From JBBQXY01 sp038209195 (lineage in GTDB: Bacteria; Chloroflexota; Ktedonobacteria; Ktedonobacterales; Ktedonobacteraceae), in contig JBBQXY010000006.1 of the NCBI GenBank assembly GCA_038209195.1, forward strand, positions 1 to 64,000: DNA of 64,000 nt. Reading direction: 5' to 3'. Under the pieces are notes generated by a model, which was not told the DNA's origin, made no database searches, and saw only the letters and a program-made list of their open reading frames with translations. A program made the translations under genes and the position numbers. This document shows positions 51,813-60,617 of this stretch, piece by piece; the first letter of the stretch is position 1, and the number at the start of each line of letters is the position of its first letter.

Positions 51813-53366
51813 ATGCGTACAGTTATCTTTGGTGCTGATGGGTTGACGTTTCGTATCCTACACCCATTGATGGAAGAAGGCGAACTCCCCAACTTCCAAC
51901 GCTTGCAACAGCAGGGGTGCGAGGCCGTCCTCGAATCAAAATTCCCTCCGCTCACGCCAGCCGCGTGGACTTCGCTATCAACAGGCTTAAAACCTGCACG
52001 TCATGGTGTCTATGATTTCTGGACCTATGATGAACAGCGCAATGCCCATGTGCAAACGAAGCGTAAAGGCGGGAAAGCGATCTGGAACATTCTGAGCGAT
52101 TATGGCAAACAGGTGTTGGTGCTGAATGTGCCTGTGACCTATCCACCTGAGGCGGTCAATGGCATCATGGTCAGCGGGTATATGACTCCCAGTAGCGATA
52201 CCGATTTTACCTATCCAAATTCTTTCAAGGAAGAACTCTACCGTATCGCGCCAGATTATACTATTGACCTGGAATATGGCAACATCTGGAATCATCCCAG
52301 GTCGGAAGCGACAGAATTACTCATTGATGCTACGCTACGCATGACTGAGCAGCGCATTGAACTGATGATGCGCCTGTTGAAAGAGAAGCCCTGGGATTTT
52401 TGTTATGCCGTCTTTGTTGGCCCTGATCGCTTACAACATCCTTTATGGCAGGATATCATTACCCTTGAGAAACGGGCAACTGAGTATTACCGTCTGCTCG
52501 ACCATGCCCTTGGCTTAGTTATGGAGCAACTCGGCCCAGATGATCAACTCTTTGTTGTTTCGGATCATGGCTTTCAGGGTGCACCTCGCCTCTTTGATAT
52601 CAATGAATACCTGTTCAGCAAAGGATTGTTCACGCCTAACCTCAACCACCAACAGGCGAATGCCCGCAAATCTGCTACGCTCAAGCAAGCACTGAAGCGA
52701 ATAGGGTTGCTTACCCTGGCTCGCAAGGCAAAAAAGGCCCTCGGTCGCTCTGGCATGTTCAAGACAGAAGATAGCGGTATGCATCATTATTCCGCGTTGT
52801 CCGTGATCGATTGGGAGCGCACCCTCGCTTGTGTACCTTCGCATTCTGGCTTCGGAGGAGGATATGCCGATATCTTTTTGAGCGATAAGCTGAGTGATGA
52901 GGGCCTGGCTGAACTGATGGAAAATCTCAAGCAACTGGTTGATCCCAAAAGTGGTAAGCCACTAGTGGATGAACTTTTTACAACTGAGGTTTATGGTACG
53001 GGACCTTATGCCCCACCGGAACGGCATCTGCTTGTATTGCCCTCTGACGGTATCACCTTCCGTGTCACGCTTGGTAATAAGCACCTCTGGGACGAGCCAA
53101 ACGTTGTTCGTGGCACGCACCAGAAGGATGGCGTCCTCTATGCCTTTGGTGGAGGCATCAAGCAAGGTTTCAAAGCTCCTAACGCGGAAATATATGACCT
53201 TGTACCAACAGTGCTGCGTGGCATGGGGTTACCATTCCCCTCTGCTTTCGATGGACGCACGCTTGATGAGTTGTTTACAGCAGACAAACAAACAACTCTT
53301 GCGGAAGAGAATGGCGCGAAGAGTGGGCTCCAGCGGCGCAAACTGAATAAATTGCTCGAAGTGTAA
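51813..53366 (+). CDS. AlkP-superfamily type I phosphodiesterase/nucleotide pyrophosphatase
   Basis: A 517-residue metal-dependent phosphodiesterase. Visible zinc-site residues are Asp9 (FGADGLTF), catalytic Thr48 (PPLTPAAWTS), Asp and His in GPDRLQHP, Asp-His in VSDHGFQG and the late His in RGTHQKDG. No signal peptide is seen, so it probably acts in the cytosol, perhaps on nucleotide sugars or lipid-linked intermediates. AGAAGAGGT five bases before ATG fixes the start. The open frame extends upstream to 51597 only as an overlap with the flippase gene. It closes the polysaccharide locus and is followed by a family B palindrome. Confidence 0.88.
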   Translation: MRTVIFGADGLTFRILHPLMEEGELPNFQRLQQQGCEAVLESKFPPLTPAAWTSLSTGLKPARHGVYDFWTYDEQRNAHVQTKRKGGKAIWNILSDYGKQVLVLNVPVTYPPEAVNGIMVSGYMTPSSDTDFTYPNSFKEELYRIAPDYTIDLEYGNIWNHPRSEATELLIDATLRMTEQRIELMMRLLKEKPWDFCYAVFVGPDRLQHPLWQDIITLEKRATEYYRLLDHALGLVMEQLGPDDQLFVVSDHGFQGAPRLFDINEYLFSKGLFTPNLNHQQANARKSATLKQALKRIGLLTLARKAKKALGRSGMFKTEDSGMHHYSALSVIDWERTLACVPSHSGFGGGYADIFLSDKLSDEGLAELMENLKQLVDPKSGKPLVDELFTTEVYGTGPYAPPERHLLVLPSDGITFRVTLGNKHLWDEPNVVRGTHQKDGVLYAFGGGIKQGFKAPNAEIYDLVPTVLRGMGLPFPSAFDGRTLDELFTADKQTTLAEENGAKSGLQRRKLNKLLEV

Positions 53367-53395
53367 CAGCTAGCAAAGAGAGTGTGTGAATGGCG

Positions 53396-53460
53396 TGTAG
53401 GGGCCGGTTTACCGCGCGCACCGCCGATTTATCGGCCTGTGCGGTAAACCGGCCCCTACA
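53396..53460. repeat. Interspersed palindrome, family B
   Basis: TGTAGGGGCCGGTTTACCGC pairs with its complement over about 24 bases, and CCGATTTATCGG forms a central dyad. This is the most symmetrical copy in the window. It lies 30 bases after the phosphodiesterase gene and 45 before the end of the convergent metallophosphatase gene. Confidence 0.8.
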
Positions 53461-53504
53461 ACGACAGATTACAATAATGTTATCCTCGCGTTTCTCCCCG
53501 AAAA

Positions 53505-54641
53505 CTAACCAGATATGCTAAAGCCGTCTGTAAACTTGCCGGAGACATTCGCAAAATGCATCGTCAATTGGGTGGGAGTAACCGTAAATTGAGATACGCC
53601 CCAGGTTGAATTAATGTTAGCTCCCATCCAGCTTCGAAAATAGTTGATCTTAGGATCAGAAGTGGTGTCAATAGCAAGGAGTGGGGTTGTCCCCCCTGTA
53701 CCGCTTACGACAATGACTGAACCCACACCTTTAGTCAAGTGAGTCGAAGCATTGACGACGCAGTGGGCATTATAGCTGAAAATCGGCAGGACAGGACATG
53801 CACTACTGAGTGCGAGTTGTTTGCTGGCCTGATAGTTATGTTTCTGTGCTTGTAAGATCAAATCAACATGCTTGCTCAGCAAAAGATCCAGTAAATCTTG
53901 ACTTGCACAGGATGTGCTATCTATCACGAAGCAAAATTGATGCATCGCTACAATAATCCAGTGAATGTGAGCACTTCTTGCGCTATCGATGGCACTTGAG
54001 ACCCAATTATAATCGGTACTCCCTTTACCATAACTATAGCCGCTCAGCACCTCGCTGGGCGTCACTAGAATGATGCGAGCCAGGGGAGCATTTTGTGGAT
54101 AATCAAAATAATATTGTTTGGCATAAGTCCCGACGATGGTGCCAATGTGGTTTGGCATATCGGCTGCATAGCTATCAATCTGGGTATCATCATGGCCACC
54201 GGAAAGCACCTCGAAGGGGAAGTTAGCAGGAAGGTGACTTTTGGCATAGGCACTCCATGTGGCAGCACTGACACTCGTGTTATAGCTGAAATCTCCCACC
54301 GCCAGGTGAAATTTGATCTTCTTGACTGTGTACTGTTGCGCAATATAGTTCAGATTCGCCGTTGTGTAGTTCGTTTGCCCATAATCGCCAGCTACAGTAA
54401 AGCCAAAACTTGGAATAACCTTTGGCGTCGGGGTTGCGGTAGGACTAGGTGTTGGGAGCGTTCTGGTAGGATTGATGTGGCTTTGAATCTTGGGTGCATT
54501 GCCGCGACTGAGTGCAAATGTCGCCAGTACGCTTGCGGTCACGATTACAACTAGGAAAAGAATGCTCAGAGAAAGGAGAAGGCGCATATGAGGCCAGCCC
54601 TTTCCCCTGTTCCCAAATACTGTTTTCATCGGCCTTACCAT
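53505..54641 (-). CDS. Exported metallophosphoesterase-like protein with altered metal motifs
   Basis: About 378 residues with one N-terminal hydrophobic segment (signal or anchor), a Pro/Thr-rich spacer and a purple-acid-phosphatase-like domain. The motif order is GDYG (85-88), GDFSY (116-120), GGHD (148-151, for GNHD/E), VAMH (His234) and AQKHN (about 265-269, for GHxH). So most metal ligands persist, but the Asn of block III and the first His of block V are replaced, and activity is uncertain. The frame is open to 54731. Several ATGs compete, and the one chosen follows AAGAAGGA and leaves a normal signal sequence. It is paralogous to the next gene. Confidence 0.72.
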   Translation of the reverse strand: MVRPMKTVFGNRGKGWPHMRLLLSLSILFLVVIVTASVLATFALSRGNAPKIQSHINPTRTLPTPSPTATPTPKVIPSFGFTVAGDYGQTNYTTANLNYIAQQYTVKKIKFHLAVGDFSYNTSVSAATWSAYAKSHLPANFPFEVLSGGHDDTQIDSYAADMPNHIGTIVGTYAKQYYFDYPQNAPLARIILVTPSEVLSGYSYGKGSTDYNWVSSAIDSARSAHIHWIIVAMHQFCFVIDSTSCASQDLLDLLLSKHVDLILQAQKHNYQASKQLALSSACPVLPIFSYNAHCVVNASTHLTKGVGSVIVVSGTGGTTPLLAIDTTSDPKINYFRSWMGANINSTWGVSQFTVTPTQLTMHFANVSGKFTDGFSISG

Positions 54642-54760
54642 GTCCTTCTTTTTGCGACGTGATGAAGGCAAGCCTTGCCAGTACATCTCCACTGCCATTC
54701 GCATGACGTGTACTGTGTAGTGGCGAGGCACCTCGTAGTGAGCATCAGCTCAGTTCGTTG

Positions 54761-56536
54761 TTACGGCAGTGAGTTTGCCTGGTAGGTAGTAAACGTTACG
54801 GTCACTCCACTTTGGACGACAACATGCAGACCGGTACTGCCAGCCGCCGCAAAGGAAGTATCTGTCGCAGTTGCCATCCAGGTGCCTGGTTGCGTACCGC
54901 TCGAAGGCCAGACACTCGCGGAAAGCGACGTACCTGTAATACTGAATAGTAGCGTGTACGATGTCGCTGGCGTTGCGGCAAAAGGAACGCTCTTCAGTTT
55001 GAAAATGGTATTAGAGACCTTTTTTTCTATAGTAAGATTCGTGCCATCAATCAAGGCTTCATACCAGTTTTGGCTATCGGTCCAACGCAAGACCGCACCC
55101 AAATTGGCACTGCTGAAGCTACTGATGGAGCCAGAGAATTGCACTTGCGCATCAAGTGCAGGTGGTCCCAGGGTAGCATAGTAGTTGTTTGTCGATGTGG
55201 CAGCTACTTGTCCAGTATTGCCTTTGATGGAAAACAACTTGAAACTATTGGCATTGGCTCCCCACGACTGCCCATCTGAGGCGGTTCCCCAGTAGGTCTG
55301 ATCAGAACGCGTGAAGTTGTCTTGCCCCAATGACGGCATTGGAGTGGAAAAAGGTGTTGCTGTTGCCGATGGGCTAGTGGTTGCCGAAGGCGTGGGCGTG
55401 GCGGTAGTATTTGAGATAGTAAAGCTATCCGTATACGTCCCCCCCGAAGTTGGAACGAATTGCTCGCTCAGTTGGGTCGCCGAGATCGAAAATTGTGAGA
55501 TGCCCCAGGTGACATTATTTGTGGGTGTCGAGGTTCTAAAGTAATAATATTTGGGATCAGGATTAGGATTGTCAATGGGAAGTTGGGATGCTCCTCCCGT
55601 ACCTGTTACCATGATGACGGTGCCTTTACCTTGGGTCATGTTAGTGGTGGCATCGGCAACACAATTAGCGTTGTAACTGGTAGCGTTTAGAGTCGCACAG
55701 GTTGTGGTATTCAGCGCTAGCTGCTTGCTGGCCTGGTAGTTATGTTTCTGGGCTTGCAAAATCAGGTCAACATGTTTGTTGAGCAGCATATCCAACAACT
55801 GTTGATCCTTGCAGGCGGCAGTACCGATCACAAAACAGTATTCATGCATTCCCACGATCACCCAGGGAATCACAGAATGTGAACAAGTGCTGACGCATCG
55901 AGCATCATCGATGGCATTTGAGACCCAGGTATAATCGGCTCCGCCCACATCGTAGTTGTAAGTGTAGTGAGGAAGTGTCGTGGGAGGTATCGTCTGATTC
56001 GGCGAGATCATAATGAAGCGGGCCAAAGTAGTACCACCTACGGAATAATCAAAGTAGTATTGTTGTCCATAGGCGCATTTGGTACAATTCGTCGTGACAT
56101 TACCGAGGTGATCTGGTAGATCTGCTTCATACTCGCTAATCTGGTTACTATCATGGCGACCGTCAACAATCTCAAAAGGAAAGTTGGCTGGGAGGTTGTT
56201 TTTCGCGTACGTGCTCCACGAATCAGCCACAGCTTTGGTGACGGTTGAAGCATAGCTGTAATCGCCAAGACCCAGATTAAAACTGATCTGATTAGCATTA
56301 TATAACTGCGAGATCTTTTGCAAGTTCGCTGTAGTTGCGGCGTTTTGGTCGTAATCGCCTGTGTAAGTAAAGCCAAAACTTGCCGGAGCTACGGGATTTT
56401 TTGCGCTGGTTGGATGGGTTATAGTAAAAAATATGCTTCCCATCATCAAAGTAAGCAGCAACAGACTGGCAAAAGAAGAAATATGGTGAGAGCGAACTCT
56501 GCTACTTTTGGGTTTATTGTGAAATTCTGTTGACAT
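54761..56536 (-). CDS. Exported metallophosphoesterase-like protein with C-terminal LamG-like module
   Basis: A 591-residue paralogue of the gene downstream. Signal peptide about 18-45. Phosphoesterase motifs: GDYD (60-63), GDYSY (91-95), GRHD (126-129), VGMH (His231) and AQKHN (262-266), with the same replacements as in its paralogue. A Thr/Pro/Ser linker (about 377-402) joins a 185-residue domain starting DNFTRSDQTYWGTASDGQSW, predicted all-beta, LamG/concanavalin-like. The same module ends the two beta-propeller proteins at 57479 and 60618. Probably secreted and surface-binding. About 120 bases separate the two genes, which likely share a promoter to the right. Confidence 0.8.
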   Translation of the reverse strand: MSTEFHNKPKSSRVRSHHISSFASLLLLTLMMGSIFFTITHPTSAKNPVAPASFGFTYTGDYDQNAATTANLQKISQLYNANQISFNLGLGDYSYASTVTKAVADSWSTYAKNNLPANFPFEIVDGRHDSNQISEYEADLPDHLGNVTTNCTKCAYGQQYYFDYSVGGTTLARFIMISPNQTIPPTTLPHYTYNYDVGGADYTWVSNAIDDARCVSTCSHSVIPWVIVGMHEYCFVIGTAACKDQQLLDMLLNKHVDLILQAQKHNYQASKQLALNTTTCATLNATSYNANCVADATTNMTQGKGTVIMVTGTGGASQLPIDNPNPDPKYYYFRTSTPTNNVTWGISQFSISATQLSEQFVPTSGGTYTDSFTISNTTATPTPSATTSPSATATPFSTPMPSLGQDNFTRSDQTYWGTASDGQSWGANANSFKLFSIKGNTGQVAATSTNNYYATLGPPALDAQVQFSGSISSFSSANLGAVLRWTDSQNWYEALIDGTNLTIEKKVSNTIFKLKSVPFAATPATSYTLLFSITGTSLSASVWPSSGTQPGTWMATATDTSFAAAGSTGLHVVVQSGVTVTFTTYQANSLP

Positions 56537-57478
56537 CTAAAGGGACCCTTCCTACGCTATATACAACTCGGTCAGTAAGCTCAGCAATGCAAACCTGTAC
56601 AGCCCATCAATTTTATTTTCGCTGCTCCACCTTGCTAAAAGCTCTATTGTTCTCCCCACCCACTATTTCCTCACCATGCTGAGCTCTCCAAAGAACCAGG
56701 GATGTCGATACCTCAATCCTGTGAATGTAGTTCATAAGAACAAATGAAACGTAACAATACGCAACTACACATAGAAGTGTACAAGGTACAGGCCATGAAA
56801 AGTCACTTTGATGAAGTTGAGATTGGGTTATGAAGTTGGTAGATATGTAACATTTTCTTAACCTGCTTTTGCAGTTTCCCAACTATACTGATAAGTTGGC
56901 TAGTTGAAAGCATCTCATCCCAGCTTTCGACTAACCAACTCATCAGCTTCAGTAGCTGCTAGTTTTTATGGTGCAGAGCTGCTACTTTTCTCACGATTCT
57001 TATAAAAAATTTCGCTGAACGGGCAGAGCTAGCGTCATACCCGTTCACGCGCTATCGTTGTTTGTGCTTCCGTCAGATAAGCATTCAAACGCTTGCCAAG
57101 GATGGGAAGATTTTCGTTGCCATACATCACATGGATGCCAGGAAAGGTGTGTTCCTCTACCTCTTTCGCTCCAGACAGAGTGCGCCAATCATTTTAGGCG
57201 GCATCCCCTCTCTTCTACAAACCGATGCTGGCCAGGAAATCACAACAGGTTGACGTATTGCAACCATTTTTTGTCAAACGTAACCATATTTCAACTCAAC
57301 TATAAAGAGTTTTTGCATCGATAAATAGATATCATAATGGAGGTGCGATAAAGGCTTTGTTTGTATTCACAAAGGTGGGCGTAGTTGTTACATTCGAACA
57401 GTGAACAATCTGACCGCTTTTATTCATGCGAGGATAGTAGGGCACAGCGGATTCTTAAAGTATAAAGGATATTCATCT
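56537..57478. other. Long divergent intergenic region
   Basis: About 940 bases, AT-rich, between the leftward phosphoesterase genes and the rightward propeller unit. No reading frame with a good start is credible. The last 290 bases resemble the region before the second propeller copy (60330-60617), including the identical 39-base block listed next. The frame upstream of the propeller start is also open (GTG at 57401, see that entry). Confidence 0.5.
57261..57299 (+). promoter_or_regulatory. Conserved 39-bp block upstream of propeller unit A
   Basis: CAACCATTTTTTGTCAAACG and the following 19 bases recur without change at 60395-60433. In both copies GGTTG with an eight-base gap precedes the CAACC, forming a small dyad, and TAT[A/G]AAGAG follows a few bases downstream. 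Flanking DNA has diverged much more, so the block is likely a promoter or operator. Confidence 0.6.
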
Positions 57479-59569
57479 ATGGGACATGTAGTGGGGAAGA
57501 AGAGACCAGCAGCCAGGCGCTACTGGGTGCCATTGTCTGCACTGGCGTTACTTTTCGTTATAGTACTGGTGGTCGCAGTGATAGTGCAGTATCCAAAGCA
57601 GTCGGCTCATGCTGCCTCATCTGATTGGCCGATGTTTCTCGGCAACGACGCTCGAACCGGCTACAACAGTAGCGAGACGGCTATCAATCCAACCACCGCC
57701 TCCACCTTAAAAGTCAATTGGACGTCTCCTATGGGCGGTCGCATCAACGCGCAACCCGTGGTCGCGAATGGTCAAGTCTATGGTGGTACCTGGAATGGGA
57801 TGGAGAATGCTACCGATCTCGCTGGCAACAAGCTGTGGTCTGCTGCGATTGGCGGGCAGATCGCCAATTGAAGCCCGCCGGATGTCTTTGGCATCGGGAG
57901 CACTCCCAGCATCAACACGGTCACCATCAATCAAACCAGCACCCAGGTCGTGTTTGTCGGGGGTGATGATCCCACCACGAAGATTGCCAGCTTATATGCG
58001 TTGAATGCGGCGGATGGCACCACCATCTGGGAAACTCCCCTCAGCACCACGGGTAATAACTTTGTCTGGAGTTCGCCTGTCGTCTACAATGGCAGTGTTT
58101 ACATTGGGCTCTCCTCGGTGAATGACTGTCCGCTGGTACGCGGAGCGTTAATCAAGTTGGATGCCGCCACCGGAGTCATTCAGAACACTTTTTATACCGT
58201 CCCCAATGGTTGCATCGGTGCGAGTATTTGGAGCTCACCGACGCTCAATGACGCTACTGGCATGATTTTTATTACCACGGGCAATAATGGGCAGTGTTCC
58301 TCGGCGGAACCCTATGCACAGGCATTGATAGAACTCAATGCAGCGGACCTTTCGTATGTCGATGCGTGGCAAGTGCCAGCATCCCAACATCGCGTGGACA
58401 GTGATTTTGGGGCCACGCCAACCCTTTTCACGACCTCAATCCAGGGCACTGCACGCCAGATGGTGGGAGTCGTCAACAAAAACGGCACCTATTATGCCTT
58501 GGACCAGAACGCCCTTCACATGGGGCCAGTTTGGATGCAACCAATAAGTAGCAGTACCATCAGTATCTCCTCTTCCGCGTGGGATGGTGCCATGCTCTAC
58601 GTCGCAGGTCGTATCACAACGGTTGGTAATAGAGCATGTGCAGGTAGTATACAAGCACTCGACCCCGCCACTGGTGCCATAATCTGGCAAGATTGTCTCA
58701 ACGATGGTAATGTTCTGGCGCCCGTGAGTGCGGTGCCAGGAGTAGTTTTCGTTGCCGAGGGAACACATATTGTAGGAGTTGATACTGCTTCAGGAGCGAT
58801 CCTTTTTAACTACAAAACCAGCAACACAATCTACGCCGCTCCAACTATCGCCAACGGCACCCTTTACGTGGCAAACAATAGCGGGACCCTCTACGCTTTC
58901 GGCCTGCCCAATGCGCCGACACCAACCCCGACGCCCTCGGTGACGGTCAGTGTCACAGCGTCACCGAGTGTGACTCCCTCGACGACGCCCGGTACGACGC
59001 TGGCGCAGGATACCTTTATACGCGCCGACCAATCCCATTTGGGAATTGCCACCGATGGGCAGAGCTGGGGGGGCGATGCCAACATGCTGAATACCTTCTC
59101 CATCAGTGCCGATAGCGGACAGGTGCTGGGCAGTGGCACGAGTGCCCGGAGCTACAATGCCGTGCTGGGTCCCATCGCCACTGACGCGGAAGTCCTCTTG
59201 AGTGGCTTCTTGAGTAGTTTTGGTAGCAACACACTGGGAGCCACCCTGCGCTGGAGTGATAGCAACCATCTCTATCGGGCCTACATCAACGGGAAGACGT
59301 TGACAGTAGTAAAGAGGGTAGGTAATGCCATCACCAACCTTGCAAGCGTAAACTATATCGCCCAGCCAGGGACGAGCTATAGCATCCGTTTCCGCGTGGT
59401 GGGCACGACACTGACGGCGAAGGTGTGGGCCACTGGAACGACCGAGCCAGGAGGATGGATGGTGACGACCAGCGATAGCAGTTTGACCTCGGGGCAGTGT
59501 GGCGTACTGCTCTACCTGGCCAATGCTATCACGGGGAAGGTGACCGCGTTCCAGGCAACCGTGCCATAA
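57479..59569 (+). pseudogene. Secreted PQQ-type beta-propeller protein, copy A, interrupted by TGA
   Basis: Frame and homology to copy B run the whole length, but codon 131 (57869-57871) is TGA where copy B has TGT (Cys134). Beyond it the frame is open for 566 codons, so the damage is recent, a sequencing error, or recoded. The product would have a signal peptide, propeller blades with ALNAADG- and LDPATGAIIW-type motifs, a PTPTPTPSVTVSV linker and the C-terminal LamG-like module (DTFIRADQS...). AAAGGA lies nine bases before the ATG. A GTG 26 codons earlier is also in frame and its codons are conserved in copy B, so the true start is open. A fragment from GTG 57950 could be re-initiated. Confidence 0.82.
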
Positions 59570-59641
59570 CAAGGGCATAGTACCGTTCGACGAAGAAGTT
59601 TGTCTAAAGCTTGTATCAAATAAAGAAAACCAGGAGGAACC

Positions 59642-60238
59642 ATGCACGAAGAAGAAACGAGCCCCACCATCCCCCAGATGGTTGAGGACGTGCGCGCAGG
59701 ACGTATGCTGCGGCGCAATTTTATGAAAACGCTGGCTGCCCTGGGCTTCACCGCCGTGGGAGCCAGTGCCATCTCGGCGGCAACCGCCCTGCCCACGCCC
59801 ATCGCTAAGATCGCCCCCGTGGCCCATCCCGATGAGCAACCAGCGCAGAACTTGCAATTGCACCAAGAGCACCTGGCGCATCAGACCTCGGGCAATTCGG
59901 GTGCCATCCAGCATGATTACGCGGAACACGCGGTGGTCGAAGATAGCATGCACCCTGAGCCCTTTGTGGGGAGAGCTGCCATTATGTCGCGCAAAGGCGT
60001 GGGCATGGCAGCCATCCCTGATTTGCAGATTCACGTAAACAACCGGGTGGCGCATGGGACGCAAGTCGCCGTGGAGTGGACGGCGACGGGAACCCATACA
60101 GGTGATTTTCCTGGCTTAGCCGCCTCGGGTCGTCCTTTCTCCATTCGCGGCGTGACGGTCGTGGTGCGTGAGCAAGGCAAGATCGTGCGCGAGGCGATCT
60201 ACTACGATATGCATGAGGTCCGTCGCCAACTGAGCTAG
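59642..60238 (+). CDS. Tat-exported NTF2/SnoaL-like protein, copy A
   Basis: A 198-residue protein. Residues 24-50 read RRNFMKTLAALGF..., a twin-arginine signal of the RRxFxK type, so a folded and perhaps cofactor-bearing protein is exported. The mature part (about 75-198) has the SnoaL/NTF2 cone-fold pattern: HDYAEHAVVEDS, VEWTATGTHTGDFPGLAASG and the last strand EQGKIVREAIYYDMHEV. Family members are carriers, isomerases or cyclases of polyketide-like compounds, and the substrate is unknown. AGGAGG precedes the ATG. It follows propeller copy A by 72 bases. Confidence 0.85.
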   Translation: MHEEETSPTIPQMVEDVRAGRMLRRNFMKTLAALGFTAVGASAISAATALPTPIAKIAPVAHPDEQPAQNLQLHQEHLAHQTSGNSGAIQHDYAEHAVVEDSMHPEPFVGRAAIMSRKGVGMAAIPDLQIHVNNRVAHGTQVAVEWTATGTHTGDFPGLAASGRPFSIRGVTVVVREQGKIVREAIYYDMHEVRRQLS

Positions 60239-60394
60239 TTCTCCTCCCCTATTCTCACCTCCGTATACGACCTGTCAAATGCGGGCGGAAACTTGATCTC
60301 CTTCAAGCTTTCGCCTGTTTAACCATTTTAGGTAGCATCCCCCCTCTTCAGAATAGTAATGCGAGTCATCAAAAAACAACTGGTTGACGGATTA

Positions 60395-60433
60395 CAACCA
60401 TTTTTTGTCAAACGTAACCATATTTCAACTCAA
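60395..60433 (+). promoter_or_regulatory. Conserved 39-bp block upstream of propeller unit B
   Basis: Identical to 57261-57299 while flanking bases differ. The remaining 379-base gap (60239-60617) shows patchy similarity to the region before copy A and contains no other gene. Confidence 0.6.
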
Positions 60434-60617
60434 TTATGAAGAGGTTATGCGTAGATAGATAGATATCATTGTATAGATATGATTATAGCTTGGCTCGTGT
60501 CCACACAGGTCGGAATAATTGTTACATCGAACGATGAACAATCTGACGGCTTTTATCAATGCAAGGATAATAGGGCATAGCGAACTCATGAAAAATAATG
60601 GTAAAGGATATTCATCT

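Larger units (their letters stand above)
57261..60238 (+). repeat. Tandem duplication, unit A
   Basis: One complete unit: regulatory block, propeller gene, NTF2-like gene. The next unit (60395-63449) repeats the same order, direction and spacing. Unit A has the TGA interruption. Confidence 0.88.

Noticed and set aside
57062..57253. Small 63-residue reading frame before propeller copy A
   Set aside because: No ribosome site, no recognisable domain, and the equivalent position before copy B is not open.
57869..57985. Selenocysteine insertion at the copy A TGA
   Set aside because: No convincing SECIS-like hairpin with a G-containing apical loop follows, and the same bases occur in the Cys copy. 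Kept only as a finding to test.
58961..60097. Long minus-strand reading frame opposite the propeller and NTF2 genes, also seen opposite copy B
   Set aside because: It spans two real genes and their gap, has low-complexity composition, and its conservation is explained by the duplication of the coding strand.
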